Shown: in pieces, positions 51,454 through 62,295 of the stretch | Numbering within the stretch: position 1 is the first letter of the stretch | Layout: each line of letters starts with the position of its first letter | Assembly (NCBI RefSeq): GCF_006517275.1 | Contig: NZ_CP041191.1 | Coordinates: forward strand, 2,785,001 to 2,849,000 | Direction of reading: 5' to 3' | From: Labrenzia sp. PHM005 | Lineage (GTDB): Bacteria > Pseudomonadota > Alphaproteobacteria > Rhizobiales > Stappiaceae | Length of the DNA stretch: 64,000 nt | The notes under the pieces: generated by a model | What the model saw: the letters and a program-made list of their open reading frames with translations, nothing else | Told to the model about the DNA's origin: nothing | Database searches by the model: none | Position numbers and translations under genes: made by a program

Positions 51454-52344
51454 ATGAAAACGATCCGGGTCAAGATCACCGCGGAAGAACTGGAAGCCAA
51501 ACGGATTTCCGAGATCCTGGAACGGGCCTTTGAAGATGAAGGCAACCCGGTGACGATCTATGAAGATTCCAAGGACGGAAAGATCTGGTCCGCGGAAATC
51601 CTTCTGTTCGGCATGGAGCCGGACGAAGCCGCAGCAACCGTGCGCGACCGGGTGGGTGCGGACGCTTTTGCAGCTCCCTTGGATGCCGAGGAACTGCCGG
51701 ATATCAACTGGGTGGAAAAAAGCCTGGAGGGGCTGAAACCTGTCAGCGCTGGCCGGTTCCTGGTTCACGGCAGCCATGACCGCGACAAGGTGCCAGCCGG
51801 GGTCATCAGCCTGGAAATTGAGGCTGCGCTTGCATTCGGTACTGGGCATCACGGAACCACAGCCGGATGTCTTGAAGAAATCGACCGGCTGCTGTCGATG
51901 CGTGAGTATAACAGCATCCTCGATCTGGGCACCGGCACCGGCGTTCTGGCGATTGCCGCAGCCTTGAAAGCTCGGCAGACGGTTCTGGCAACAGATATCG
52001 ACCCGGTGGCGACCCGCACGGCGCTGGAAAACGCGCGTTTGAACGGAGCAAGCCATCTGGTCAAGGGCTTTACCGCTAATGGGGTGGAGGATCGGCGGTT
52101 CGGTCTTTATGGGCCGTTTGATCTGGTGATTGCCAATATTCTGGCGCGGCCGCTCATGAAAATGGCGAAATCCATCAGCCATCAGATGACCCAGACCGCA
52201 ACTCTTGTTCTGTCCGGTCTCCGGGTTGAGGACGGGCCGCGGATTCTCTTTGCTTATGGCTGCCAAGGCTTTGTGCTCGACCGTCGGCGTGAGAAAGACG
52301 GCTGGTTGACGTTGACTTTGGTACGCGGCCGTAAGAGCGCCTGA
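51454..52344 (+). CDS. prmA: Ribosomal protein L11 methyltransferase PrmA
   Basis: A 296-residue SAM-dependent enzyme trimethylating L11. The N-terminal substrate domain (KTIRVKITAEELEAKRISEILE) precedes the linker and the catalytic domain with GTGHHGTTAGCLEEI, SILDLGTGTGVLAIAA (SAM motif I), VLATDIDPVATRTALEN and DLVIANILARPLMKMA. The intergenic sequence upstream and the first about 30 codons have a diverged second copy at about 46500-46655. A bidirectional terminator follows. Confidence 0.94.
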   Translation: MKTIRVKITAEELEAKRISEILERAFEDEGNPVTIYEDSKDGKIWSAEILLFGMEPDEAAATVRDRVGADAFAAPLDAEELPDINWVEKSLEGLKPVSAGRFLVHGSHDRDKVPAGVISLEIEAALAFGTGHHGTTAGCLEEIDRLLSMREYNSILDLGTGTGVLAIAAALKARQTVLATDIDPVATRTALENARLNGASHLVKGFTANGVEDRRFGLYGPFDLVIANILARPLMKMAKSISHQMTQTATLVLSGLRVEDGPRILFAYGCQGFVLDRRREKDGWLTLTLVRGRKSA

Positions 52345-52371
52345 CCGGAAAACCAACTGCTGCAAACAATC

Positions 52372-52396
52372 AAAGGGCCGCACGAGGCGGCCCTTT
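52372..52396. terminator. Bidirectional terminator between prmA and the symporter gene
   Basis: AAAGGGCCGC at 52372-52381 pairs perfectly with GCGGCCCTTT at 52387-52396 around ACGAG. The A/T ends make it work for both convergent genes. Confidence 0.85.
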
Positions 52397-52419
52397 AAGT
52401 TGGCCAGAACAAGTCTGGC

Positions 52420-53874
52420 TTACTGGGCTGCTACTTTGGCAGCCGCTGTTTCAATAGGTGCTTTCCAAGCCTCCCGGTCGATATCCAGATCGGCATAGTC
52501 GTCTGGATTGAGAACCGGGCGGGCAATGCCTGCCTTAAGCTGCGTGCGGAAGTCCCGCAGCAATCGCATAGCGATCGGGAACAGCATCATGATCGCCAGC
52601 AGGTTGACGAGGGCCAACACGCCCATCATCGGATCGGAGAAGAAGAACACCGATGTTGCTGCTGGTGCGACGGCGCCAAGAAACACAACACCAATAATTG
52701 CAGCCCGCAGAACAGTCAGTGACATCGGATGGCCGGTGAGCACAGTCAGAGCGTTTTCGCCGAGATAGTAGTTGTAAATGATCGACGAGAAGGCAAACAG
52801 CAGGATCGCGAAGGTCAGGAAGTACTGCGCCCATTCGCCCAGATGGAACACCATCGACTGCTGGGTCAGAGCGACACCGTCAATGCCTTCTGCTCCCGGT
52901 ACATAGACGTTGCCCAATAGGATGACAAACGCTGTACAGGAACAAATGACGATCGTGTCAATGAAGACCGAAAATGCTTGAGTGATGCCCTGGCTGATCG
53001 GATGGCGCACATCGGCCGTCGCTGCCACATTCGGTGCAGAACCGAGCCCGGCTTCGTTGGAAAACAGGCCGCGCCGCAAGCCCTGAGCGATCGCTGCGCC
53101 CATGCCGCCGCCAACAACTTCCTGGAAGCCAAAGGCGTTTTGCACGATTGATGAAATGACTGCCGGAATTTCCGTGATGTTCAAAACGATGACGATCAGT
53201 GCCATGAGCATGTAACCCACGGCCATCACGGGCACGACTACATCGGCGGTTTTGGCAATCCGGTGAATACCGCCGAAGATGATCACGCCCGCAATGGCGG
53301 CCAGAAGCAGGCCGGTCCAGAGGCGATCAATTCCAAGACTGTCTTCAACAGCACCAGCAACCGTGTTGCCCTGAAAAGCGTTGAAACCGAATCCGAAGGC
53401 GGCAATCAGGCAGATGGCATAAACAACGGCCAGCCATTTGTATTCCTTGCCAAGGCCGTGAATGATTGCCCGGGCCGGACCGCCGCGGTAGTCATTTTCG
53501 CCCACTTTGCGTTTGTAAAGCTGAGCGAGAGAACATTCGACCAGGCTGGTGGCCATTCCCAATAAAGCCGTTGCCCACATCCAGAACACAGCGCCCGGTC
53601 CACCAAGCGTGATCGCAACCGCAACACCGGCGATGTTGCCGCCGCCGACGCGTCCGCCCACAGACACTAACAACGCTTCGCGCGCTGAAATCTTGTTCGG
53701 ATCCGCTGAATTATTGTCGTTTTTGAGAACGCGGAACATGCGTCCGAAAAATTCAAACTGCACAAAACCGGTTGCCAGCGTGATGAAAACGCCAAAAACA
53801 ACCAGGATCGGGATAAGCGACCAGCCCCAGGTCAAATCCCCGATCAACCCAAACAATTGTTCCAGAAACCCCAT
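52420..53874 (-). CDS. Alanine or glycine:cation symporter, AGCS family
   Basis: A 484-residue inner-membrane carrier with about 11 hydrophobic helices that uses Na+ or H+ to import small neutral amino acids. Family signatures are RMFRVLKNDN and VSVGGRVGGGNIAGVAVAITLGGPGAVFWMW (substrate and ion path). VGGGMGAAIAQGLRRGLFSNEAGLGSAPN is the conserved helix 8-9 region. AGGAG lies about seven bases before the ATG. It is divergent from an XRE regulator and close to asparagine/aspartate catabolic genes, so Ala/Gly or Asp-related uptake is plausible. Confidence 0.93.
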   Translation of the reverse strand: MGFLEQLFGLIGDLTWGWSLIPILVVFGVFITLATGFVQFEFFGRMFRVLKNDNNSADPNKISAREALLVSVGGRVGGGNIAGVAVAITLGGPGAVFWMWATALLGMATSLVECSLAQLYKRKVGENDYRGGPARAIIHGLGKEYKWLAVVYAICLIAAFGFGFNAFQGNTVAGAVEDSLGIDRLWTGLLLAAIAGVIIFGGIHRIAKTADVVVPVMAVGYMLMALIVIVLNITEIPAVISSIVQNAFGFQEVVGGGMGAAIAQGLRRGLFSNEAGLGSAPNVAATADVRHPISQGITQAFSVFIDTIVICSCTAFVILLGNVYVPGAEGIDGVALTQQSMVFHLGEWAQYFLTFAILLFAFSSIIYNYYLGENALTVLTGHPMSLTVLRAAIIGVVFLGAVAPAATSVFFFSDPMMGVLALVNLLAIMMLFPIAMRLLRDFRTQLKAGIARPVLNPDDYADLDIDREAWKAPIETAAAKVAAQ

Positions 53875-54031
53875 CTAACTCCTCCTTTGACGCAGCAATC
53901 CGGTTGTTTGATGCCCGGCTGTGCTGATGGGAACAGGTTAGGGGGAGAGGGCCAATTTTCCATTTGCCTACCTTGCGCAAGGTTGGGGCGACCAGATACA
54001 AAAATAGCATCAACTAGAGAAGGCTCTAAAC

Positions 54032-54844
54032 GTGTCCCGCGACTTTCCTTCCAACTTGAGGCTGTTGTGCAGCTACCACAAATCGATCGCTGACGTTTGC
54101 CGGCAGCTGGGGGTGAACCGGTCCCAATTCAACCGGTATCTGAATGGCAAGAGCTTTCCGTCCTTACGGCTGATGCAGAGGATGTGCGATTTCTTTGGTG
54201 TCGAAGAATCCGAAATTCTTCTGCCGGCGGGCCAGTTTACGGAACTTGTTCGGCTAAAGCCGAGCGAGAGTGGTGTCCGGGCGGAAAAGAACATCGTCTC
54301 TGCGATCGGCGAAGATGTTCGCCTCGCGTCGCGTTCGACGCTGGATGCTTATGTCGGCTACTATTTTACCTATTACAACTCCATGTCCCATCCGGGCATG
54401 ATCTTGCGTTCCCTGACCCGAATTTACCGGACACCCTATGGCGTCAACGTCAAAAGTATTGAGACGGTTGGCCAACCGGGTGCCAGACTCTTTACCTGCA
54501 AATATGAAGGCGCCTGTTTTGTCCTAGGTGACCGGATTTTCATCACGGTGATGGAAATGCTGACCCGCAATGAGGTCATGCAGATCATTTTGTATCCGAG
54601 TTACAACAACCGTATCCGTTACATGACAGGCATTGTGTCTGGGGTCGCAGCGCGGGCACCACGACCTCCGGCAGCAACACAGATTGTCTATCAGTATCTC
54701 GGAGAAAATCTGGACCTTCGGAAAACCTTCAAGCTGTGCGGCCTGTTTGAACCAGATCACGAAGACGTGCCGGCCGATGTCCGCGCCATGCTGGCTGCCG
54801 GCTCTGAGCAAGGCCGGAGGCTCATGGAAGCGCCTTTGCCGTGA
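54032..54844 (+). CDS. XRE-type HTH transcriptional regulator
   Basis: A 270-residue regulator starting with GTG. The N-terminal HTH is IADVCRQLGVNRSQFNRYLNGKSFPSLRLMQRMCDFFGV (about 19-57), a Cro/C1 fold. The remaining about 200 residues form an unidentified domain, perhaps ligand-binding, with no recognisable motif. It is divergent from the AGCS symporter with a 157-base gap and convergent with the asparaginase gene with 21 bases between, so it may regulate this amino-acid module. Confidence 0.82.
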   Translation: MSRDFPSNLRLLCSYHKSIADVCRQLGVNRSQFNRYLNGKSFPSLRLMQRMCDFFGVEESEILLPAGQFTELVRLKPSESGVRAEKNIVSAIGEDVRLASRSTLDAYVGYYFTYYNSMSHPGMILRSLTRIYRTPYGVNVKSIETVGQPGARLFTCKYEGACFVLGDRIFITVMEMLTRNEVMQIILYPSYNNRIRYMTGIVSGVAARAPRPPAATQIVYQYLGENLDLRKTFKLCGLFEPDHEDVPADVRAMLAAGSEQGRRLMEAPLP

Positions 54845-54865
54845 CAGGTAAGGGCTTGGACAGCG

Positions 54866-55816
54866 TTAGACCGTGAACTCGCCGCAAAGACTGGTGCTCA
54901 AATACTGACGCTTCTCCTCTAGGTCTCCCGCTTGTGTCAGGCAGAATTGAAGCTTGGCGTATGCCATTTCCGGTGTCATGTCGCGTCCGTCAATGACACC
55001 TGTGTCCCGCATGACTTTCCCTGCGGCATAGGTCCCGAGTTTCATGCCGCCTTCTGGGCACTGGCTAACGGCAATCACGGGAATTTGGCGGTCTTGTGCC
55101 CGGGCGAGCGCTGCGCGCATGTCCGGTGTGTCTGGAGCTGTGCCCGATCCGTAGCACCGCAGAAGCAGACCATCACAGTGTTCTGCGGCGTAGGCGACGG
55201 GATCTGTGAAAATGCCAGGCGTAACCGAAACAACGCCCACCTTGTTCAAGGCGACGGGGTTAAGGGACAGCTGCGGTGCGGGGATCACCGGCGGGGTAGT
55301 CCAATCCTCAGCTTCAAACGCATCAAACGCACGTGAGTGAGATTTGCGCACCCGCGCGCCATGCAGCCTGTGGCCGGCAAATTGAACCCAGACGCCAGGT
55401 GCGGCCGTTCGGGCGGCAATTAGTGCATCATTTAAGTTTGCAACACCATCCGTCCCCTCGACTGTTAGCGGCAACATGGCTCCTGTCACGATCACCGGTT
55501 TGTTCAAGCCAGAAAGGGCCAGGCACAAGGCGCTGGAAGTATAGGCCAGCGTATCCGTTCCATGGGTTACGATGAAACCGTCGTAACTGGCGTAATTCTC
55601 AAAAATTGTTGCCGCGATCCGGTGCCAGTCACGCGGAGTCGAGCTGGCGCTGTCGATGAGCGGACTAAGATTTTGAATACTCAAGGGATCCGCAGTCATC
55701 TGTTGCCGGGAAAGGTCTGCTGCCACCTGTTCCAGAACGCCTTCCCGCGGGGCAAACCCATCAGCGGTCTTGTCCATTCCGATCGTGCCGCCAGTGTGGA
55801 TCAGCAAAGTGCTCAT
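54866..55816 (-). CDS. L-asparaginase
   Basis: A 316-residue enzyme hydrolysing asparagine to aspartate and ammonia. The nucleophile loop is LIHTGGTIGMDKTADGF, with Thr11 as the likely catalytic residue. The second motif VTHGTDTLAYTSSAL carries the Thr-Asp pair of the asparaginase triad. The rest matches the N- and C-terminal asparaginase domains (VVSVTPGIF, LLLRCYGSGTAPD). There is no signal peptide, so a cytoplasmic type. It is divergent from the aspartase gene, giving asparagine -> aspartate -> fumarate in one locus. Confidence 0.92.
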   Translation of the reverse strand: MSTLLIHTGGTIGMDKTADGFAPREGVLEQVAADLSRQQMTADPLSIQNLSPLIDSASSTPRDWHRIAATIFENYASYDGFIVTHGTDTLAYTSSALCLALSGLNKPVIVTGAMLPLTVEGTDGVANLNDALIAARTAAPGVWVQFAGHRLHGARVRKSHSRAFDAFEAEDWTTPPVIPAPQLSLNPVALNKVGVVSVTPGIFTDPVAYAAEHCDGLLLRCYGSGTAPDTPDMRAALARAQDRQIPVIAVSQCPEGGMKLGTYAAGKVMRDTGVIDGRDMTPEMAYAKLQFCLTQAGDLEEKRQYLSTSLCGEFTV

Positions 55817-56045
55817 CAGATGTCCTTAAATTTACGCACTACGTCTGTTTGCGGCCGCAAAGCCAGCCTCCAATTGGTGACTTAGATGTACTGCCGGAGC
55901 CAGATCCTAGCTGTGGTGCCTTTGGTGCGGAGTTTACTGCATTTAGCATCAATCAGCGCCAATTTCGTGGTTGAAGCCGGTGATCGCATTGCCAAATCCC
56001 ATTTGCGGCGTAAGACGCATCCCGCATTTATGGCGAGGAGGCGGT

Positions 56046-57392
<1,347 letters not shown>

Positions 57393-57425
57393 TACGGCTT
57401 GCCCAAAAGCGCGCCACAACGAAAA

Positions 57426-57451
57426 GAACCCGCCAGATTTCTGGCGGGTTC
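57426..57451. terminator. Bidirectional terminator after aspA
   Basis: GAACCCGCCAG at 57426-57436 pairs with CTGGCGGGTTC at 57441-57451 around ATTT, followed by TTTAAA. On the minus strand it is followed by CTTTTC. It serves aspA and the small leftward gene. Confidence 0.85.
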
Positions 57452-57488
57452 TTTAAACATGCACAGTCGTTTGTTTGCGGTCAGCGCC

Positions 57489-57692
57489 TTAAAATGCGCT
57501 GGTTGCAGAGCCTTCACGCTCTAGCTGAGCGCGGTCGTAGCCGTGAGCGCTCAAAGTGGCGTCGTCGAGCGACAGCAGGTAGCCGTTGACATAGCGGCGG
57601 GCTTGCACAGAGCGGGCTTCGATCATCCGGTCAAGAGCACGGCGCATGAAGCTGCCAGAAACACGGGTGGATGTGGTCGTTGCGATGGTCAT
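57489..57692 (-). CDS. Small DUF1127-like basic protein
   Basis: A 67-residue protein. The C-terminal part RRYVNGYLLSLDDATLSAHGYDRAQL resembles the DUF1127 motif (RRELxxLDDRxLRDIGLxRxxI), a family of small, often stress- or phosphate-linked proteins in alphaproteobacteria. The N-terminal part is Thr/Ser-rich. The start at 57692 is chosen because it gives the family-sized protein; the frame is open to 57818, and an ATG at 57707 is also possible. The region upstream is AT-rich and separates it from pepP. Confidence 0.7.
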   Translation of the reverse strand: MTIATTTSTRVSGSFMRRALDRMIEARSVQARRYVNGYLLSLDDATLSAHGYDRAQLEREGSATSAF

Positions 57693-57940
57693 GGTCTTTA
57701 ATCCCATTTGAAGTTGAAGAGCTTCCCTAGGGAGAAACGTCTTTATGTTCGTTGATCCCAATATGAGTGCCCCGAAGGGGCTCAGGTAGGGGGGCTGTCG
57801 CATGCCAGCTCTGCGCATTTCGCATATGCGAGATAACTTGTGCGCTGCACATAAAAAGTTGTTGTGTTCCCATAAGGCAGGGATATCGGAAATAATTATC
57901 CGCCTTGATTGCGTGCAGGACCCATTTTAGTTTTGCCTCC

Positions 57941-59755
57941 ATGTTTCAAGATTTTGACGATCTCACCGATCCTTCCTGCGGGGCGCCGCATGCAGCGCTT
58001 CTCAGGGCCGAACTCAAGCGTCTTAACCTGGATGGCTTTTTGGTTCCGCGTGCGGATGCCCACCAGGGCGAATATGTGCCCCCGCATGATTGCCGCCTTC
58101 AGTGGCTGACCGGGTTTACCGGCTCAGCCGGTGTGGCTGCGGTCCTCGGCGAAGAAGCTGCGATTTTTGTCGACGGCCGTTACACCATTCAGGTGGGGGA
58201 GCAGGTCGATATGGCGGTGTTTCCGGCGCAGCATCTGATCACCGAACCGGTGACCGACTGGCTGGCTGCGCGGCTAAAGCCTGGTCAGAAACTCGGCATT
58301 GACGCGATGCTACACACCGTGCGCGAGGTCCGGCGTCTCAGAGACATTTGCGAGGAGTCAGGCGCAGAACTGGTCACGCTCGACACGAACCCGGTCGATA
58401 CCGTTTGGGAGGACCGCCCTGAACCACCTATCGGGCAAGTGTCCCTTTATCCCACTGAATTGGCCGGCCGGGTCGCGAGTGACAAAATCGCCGAAATTCA
58501 GACCGCCATTCGGGAAAAAAAGGCCGATGCCTGTGTGCTGACACAACCCGATTCCATTGCTTGGCTGTTCAATGTTCGCGGTTCAGATGTCACTCACACA
58601 CCGCTGCCGTTGTCCTTTGCCACCGTTCCAGCCGAAGGCAAGCCGTCGCTTTATATCGATGGCCGCAAGCTCTCAAATTCGGTGCGCGATGAACTCTCGG
58701 AACTGACTGAAATCTCCGAGCCCGGTAGTTTTAAATCTGGCCTGGCAGCCTTGGGCGGAGCCGGCAAAACCGTTTTGATCGATCCAGCGCTTGCCGGAAT
58801 CGGCATCGCTGAGGCGATCACGGATGCGGGCGGTGACTTGATCGAAGCCTCTGATCCGGTGCTTTTGCCGAAAGCCACCAAGAACGAAGTTGAGCTGAAT
58901 GGTGTCCGGGCGGCTCATATCCGCGATGCCGCCGCCTATATCGCATTCCTGGCATGGTTCGACGAAGAAGTTGCCAAGGGTGATCTCGACGAGATTGGCG
59001 CGGCCGAGAAGCTGGAAGAGTTCCGAAGGGCGACGGGCGAGTTGAAGGATATCTCCTTCGACACGATTTCCGGGGCGGGCCCGAATGGAGCGATTTGCCA
59101 TTACCGGGTTAGCCGGACCAGCAACCTGAAAATTCCGAAAGACAAGCCGTTCCTGATTGATTCCGGCGCGCAATACATCGACGGCACTACCGACATCACT
59201 CGGACGCTTGCGGTAGGGACCGTCAGCGAAGAGATGATGCGCCACTACACGCTGGTGCTCAAAGGCCATATTGCCATCTCCACGGCGAAATTTCCGGAAG
59301 GCACGACCGGCGCCCAGCTCGACACGCTGGCGCGCATTGACCTTTGGAAGGCCGGCCTCGATTTTGACCATGGCACCGGCCATGGTGTCGGCAGTTATCT
59401 CGGCGTTCATGAAGGCCCGCAGCGGATCGCTAAAACCGGCCATGTCGCCCTAAAACCTGGCATGATCCTTTCCAATGAGCCCGGTTATTACCCGGCCGGT
59501 GAATACGGTATCCGTTTGGAAAACCTGGAGATTGTCACGGAACCAAAGGATATCTCCGGCGGTGAACGGCCGATGCTTGGTTTTGAAACCATCACGCTAG
59601 TGCCCTTCGACCGGCGTTTGATCCTGAGCGCCATGCTGACAGCAGACGAACGCTCCTGGGTCAACCGATATCACCTAAAAGTCCGCTCTGATATCGGCCC
59701 GCTTCTGGACGCCAAGGACCGCATCTGGCTGGAACAGGCCACGGAAGAAATCTGA
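57941..59755 (+). CDS. pepP: Xaa-Pro aminopeptidase (aminopeptidase P, family M24B)
   Basis: A 604-residue metallopeptidase that removes N-terminal residues next to proline. Two creatinase-like N-terminal domains (GFLVPRADAHQGEYVPPHDCRLQWLTGFTGSAG; LGIDAMLHTVREVRRL) precede the pita-bread domain. Metal ligands are FLIDSGAQYIDGTTDITRT (two Asp), GHGVGSYLGVHEGP (His), SNEPGYYPAGEYGIRLEN (Glu) and a further Glu nearby. No clear ribosome-binding site precedes the ATG at 57941; the frame is open to 57905. Confidence 0.93.
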   Translation: MFQDFDDLTDPSCGAPHAALLRAELKRLNLDGFLVPRADAHQGEYVPPHDCRLQWLTGFTGSAGVAAVLGEEAAIFVDGRYTIQVGEQVDMAVFPAQHLITEPVTDWLAARLKPGQKLGIDAMLHTVREVRRLRDICEESGAELVTLDTNPVDTVWEDRPEPPIGQVSLYPTELAGRVASDKIAEIQTAIREKKADACVLTQPDSIAWLFNVRGSDVTHTPLPLSFATVPAEGKPSLYIDGRKLSNSVRDELSELTEISEPGSFKSGLAALGGAGKTVLIDPALAGIGIAEAITDAGGDLIEASDPVLLPKATKNEVELNGVRAAHIRDAAAYIAFLAWFDEEVAKGDLDEIGAAEKLEEFRRATGELKDISFDTISGAGPNGAICHYRVSRTSNLKIPKDKPFLIDSGAQYIDGTTDITRTLAVGTVSEEMMRHYTLVLKGHIAISTAKFPEGTTGAQLDTLARIDLWKAGLDFDHGTGHGVGSYLGVHEGPQRIAKTGHVALKPGMILSNEPGYYPAGEYGIRLENLEIVTEPKDISGGERPMLGFETITLVPFDRRLILSAMLTADERSWVNRYHLKVRSDIGPLLDAKDRIWLEQATEEI

Positions 59756-59774
59756 TTTTCTGTCATGAAATGTG

Positions 59775-59799
59775 GCTGCCCCGGACCCGATCCGGGGCC
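59775..59799. repeat. REP-like intergenic palindrome, copy 1
   Basis: This 25-base GC-rich palindromic element starts GCTGCCCCGG and ends CCGGGGCC. A copy with 23 of 25 identical bases occurs in inverse orientation at 63973-63997. Confidence 0.65.
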
Positions 59800-59914
59800 G
59801 CTATTAAGCTTGCCTCGCCGGTCCTGTTTTCCAGTTTCATGCGCTTTCGTCTGAACGTGGGTGCATGTATCGTCTCTAGTAACTATGAATCTTGTCTGGG
59901 GAGGGGCGGTTCAA

Positions 59915-60679
59915 ATGAGTGTGGTGACGAACCTGAATACAAGCGCAGACCGGCAAACGGAGCAGACGTTGCGCGAAGACTTGGCGGCTGCTTTCCGGCT
60001 GGCGGTCGAGTTCGGCTGGCACGAAGGGGTGGGCAATCACTTCAGCGCGGCTGTCTCTGAAGATGGCACGAAATTCCTGATGAACCCGAAGTGGCGGCAC
60101 TTTTCCGAGGTGACTGCCAGTAATCTTCTCTTGTTGGATGCCAATGACGCCGGTGTCATGGATGGGCCAGATGCGCCGGATCCGAGCGCCTGGTGCATTC
60201 ATGGGACGGTGCACCGGGTCAATCCGGCCGCAAAAGTTCTCTTTCACGTGCATCCGCCCAACGCGACGGCGCTGGCGACCCTAAAAGATCCTTCGATGAA
60301 GCCGATTGATCTGAACACCGCGCGCTATTTTGGCAAGGTTGCAATCGATCTTGGCTTTGGCGGCATGGCGGATGAAGCCGAAGAAGGCCGGCGGATTGCC
60401 GAGACGCTCGGCACCAAACCGGTACTGATCATGGGCAATCATGGGGTGTCTGTTGCCGCAGAGACCGTCGCCGAGGCTTTCGATTATCTCTATTATTTTG
60501 AACGCGCAGCGGGCACCCTTCTGGGGGCCTATGCAACCGGCCAGCCTCTGGCCGTCATGTCGGACAATTTGGCCGCCAAAACGGCTGCCGAGTGGGAACC
60601 TTATAAGGGCATGGCGGAAGCTCATTTTGACTTTCTGAAGCGTCAGCTCGATAAAAATCAGCCAGATTATCGGGAGTAA
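59915..60679 (+). CDS. Class II aldolase/adducin family protein
   Basis: A 254-residue enzyme of the L-fuculose-phosphate aldolase/adducin-like fold. Zinc-binding His are seen in VLFHVHPPNATAL and IMGNHGVSVAAETV. VEFGWHEGVGNHFSAAVSEDG (N-terminal phosphate or glycine loop) and MNPKWRHFSEVTASNLLLL fit the family. It lacks an obvious aldolase partner, and family members include decarboxylases and oxidation-linked enzymes, so the reaction is unknown. GGGGAGGGGC before the ATG at 59915 fixes the start over upstream Met codons. Confidence 0.85.
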   Translation: MSVVTNLNTSADRQTEQTLREDLAAAFRLAVEFGWHEGVGNHFSAAVSEDGTKFLMNPKWRHFSEVTASNLLLLDANDAGVMDGPDAPDPSAWCIHGTVHRVNPAAKVLFHVHPPNATALATLKDPSMKPIDLNTARYFGKVAIDLGFGGMADEAEEGRRIAETLGTKPVLIMGNHGVSVAAETVAEAFDYLYYFERAAGTLLGAYATGQPLAVMSDNLAAKTAAEWEPYKGMAEAHFDFLKRQLDKNQPDYRE

Positions 60680-60801
60680 AAACAAGGATTTGGCAGGCCG
60701 GGTGGCATGAAACCCGACCTGTATTACTCCTCTATTACCCGTTCAGTTCTATTGCTTGTTAGCCTTTGTTCATCCGCAATTCTTCAACGGGAGGACGAAG
60801 C

Positions 60802-61395
60802 ATGAGCGCGCAGAAGATCTTGATGATCACGGGCGATTTCACCGAAGATTATGAAACCATGGTGCCGTTTCAGGCCCTGCTGGCCATGGGCTATGAGGTG
60901 GATGCCGTCTGCCCTGGCAAAAAGGCAGGTGAGACTGTGGCGACCTGCATCCACGATTTTGAAGGGGACCAGACTTACACCGAAAAACGCGGTCACAATT
61001 TCACTTTGAACGCGACTTTCGCCGATGTGGACCCTGCGAATTATGATGCGTTGGTGATCCCGGGCGGCCGGGCACCGGAGTATCTGCGTCTTGATGATGC
61101 TGTGATTGCGGCTGTCGCGCATTTCATGAGCGAGAGTAAGCCGGTGGCTGCCATCTGCCACGGCGCCCAAATCCTGACTGCAGCGAAGGTCATCGAAGGC
61201 CGGACCGTCTCTGCCTATCCCGCTTGCCGCCCGGAAGTTGAACTTGCTGGCGCCAGCTATGCCGATATTGCTGTCGATGCCGCCGTCACCGATGGCAATC
61301 TGGTCACCGCTCCGGCCTGGCCGGCGCATCCTGCCTGGCTGGCCCAGTTCCATGCCGTGTTGAGTGGTGCTGCCGCGAACACGCTTGCTGCATAA
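60802..61395 (+). CDS. DJ-1/PfpI family protein
   Basis: A 197-residue protein of the class I glutamine-amidotransferase-like fold. [35 protein letters not shown] is the family start, with Glu18. The nucleophilic elbow is [11 protein letters not shown], with a likely catalytic Cys. Some members are proteases, glyoxalases or chaperones, so no activity is assigned. GGGAGGACG lies before the ATG at 60802. It lies 122 bases after the aldolase gene on the same strand and may be cotranscribed. Confidence 0.88.
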   Translation: MSAQKILMITGDFTEDYETMVPFQALLAMGYEVDAVCPGKKAGETVATCIHDFEGDQTYTEKRGHNFTLNATFADVDPANYDALVIPGGRAPEYLRLDDAVIAAVAHFMSESKPVAAICHGAQILTAAKVIEGRTVSAYPACRPEVELAGASYADIAVDAAVTDGNLVTAPAWPAHPAWLAQFHAVLSGAAANTLAA

Positions 61396-61558
61396 ACTAG
61401 AGCGCCTGAACTAGACTATCCGCGACCCAGCCTGGATCCCATGACACGCTGGGCAGCGGGTGGTTTCCTGCCTCGGTGCGGCGCTGCCCCGGGGCGGGAC
61501 TTTTCCTTGAATGCGAGCGGCGGTATTCTCTCTGTGAACGCCAGATCTGGAGGCAACA

Positions 61559-61909
61559 ATGTGCAAACTCTTTATCGAAGCCGATGTGACCCTCTGGCAA
61601 AGCACGACCAAATCGCTCCGGATCGACGGCATGGTGACCTCTGTCCGCCTGGAGACCTTCTTTTGGAAGGTGCTGGATGAAATCGCCGCCCGTGATGGCA
61701 TGAATGTGGTCCAGCTGATCACCAAACTGCATCATGAGAGCATCGACGCTGGCCACGATCTGGGCAATTTTACCTCATTCCTGCGGGTGTGCTGTGGCCG
61801 GTATCTGGCTTTGCAGCTTGCTGGTGACGTTCCCTTGGATAAACGCGTTCCAATTGCCGGGCTTGATGCCGATGGCATCCTGGAAGCTGAAGACCGCCGG
61901 GTTCACTGA
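61559..61909 (+). CDS. Ribbon-helix-helix domain protein, copy 1
   Basis: A 116-residue small protein of the PF13467 (RHH_4) type. TKSLRIDGMVTSVRLETFFWKVLDEIAARDGMNVVQLITKLHHES contains the ribbon (RIDGMVTSVRLE) and two helices. A second paralogue, about 70% identical, lies at 62296. The domain suggests DNA binding as a dimer. The neighbours give no clear target. The Cys-containing start (MCKLF) is conserved between the copies. Confidence 0.8.
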   Translation: MCKLFIEADVTLWQSTTKSLRIDGMVTSVRLETFFWKVLDEIAARDGMNVVQLITKLHHESIDAGHDLGNFTSFLRVCCGRYLALQLAGDVPLDKRVPIAGLDADGILEAEDRRVH

Positions 61910-61980
61910 TCAGGTTGTGCCCTTAAGGAAGGTTGCGGGAGTACAATCCGCAGTCGGCTAACAAATTCCCATTGCGGCAA

Positions 61981-62270
61981 TTGACCTTATTGCCATTTTA
62001 TCCGAACTATGTAACGGCCACTTTTACGAGCAAACGAGTTGTGGCTGTAGTATTCTGTTACTACCCGTCGCTTATGTCGGCCTGCTACGACAATGTATTC
62101 GTTGCTTTTGGCGAGTGTCTCTCGCCGAACGAGAATCGATTGTGGCTTTTGTCACATTCACAAGGTTACTTGCCGATCCTGCCGTTCGATCTCTACCCAC
62201 CAATTTGAGATTATGGCGGGTTTCCGGTTCCCCGCCCGGGACAGCTTTTAAACCCGGGCGGGGTTTTCTT
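61981..62270 (+). ncRNA. Candidate small RNA between RHH genes
   Basis: A possible promoter-like TTGACC at 61981 is followed by sequence that can form a stable hairpin (GGCGAG/CTCGCC, 62110-62126) and ends in a strong intrinsic terminator, with no convincing coding sequence. The -10 element is weak, so the start is uncertain. No known RNA family was recognised. Confidence 0.3.
62230..62270 (+). terminator. Strong terminator upstream of RHH copy 2
   Basis: CCCCGCCCGGG at 62230-62240 pairs perfectly with CCCGGGCGGGG at 62253-62263 around an AT-rich 12-base loop, followed by TTTTCTT. It ends about 25 bases before the second RHH start. Confidence 0.9.
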
Positions 62271-62295
62271 TTTCGCGGATGGTCTGGGGGAACAC

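Larger units (their letters stand above)
61910..62295. other. Spacer between the two RHH genes
   Basis: 386 bases. It contains a TTGACC box at 61981-61986, a hairpin GGCGAG-TGTCT-CTCGCC at about 62110-62126, and a strong terminator at 62230-62270. A 91-codon frame (61933-62208) has no recognisable protein features. The region may encode a small RNA. Confidence 0.5.

Noticed and set aside
61933..62208. 91-codon frame between the RHH genes
   Set aside because: It has an unusual start, no recognisable motif, odd composition and overlaps a likely structured RNA region.
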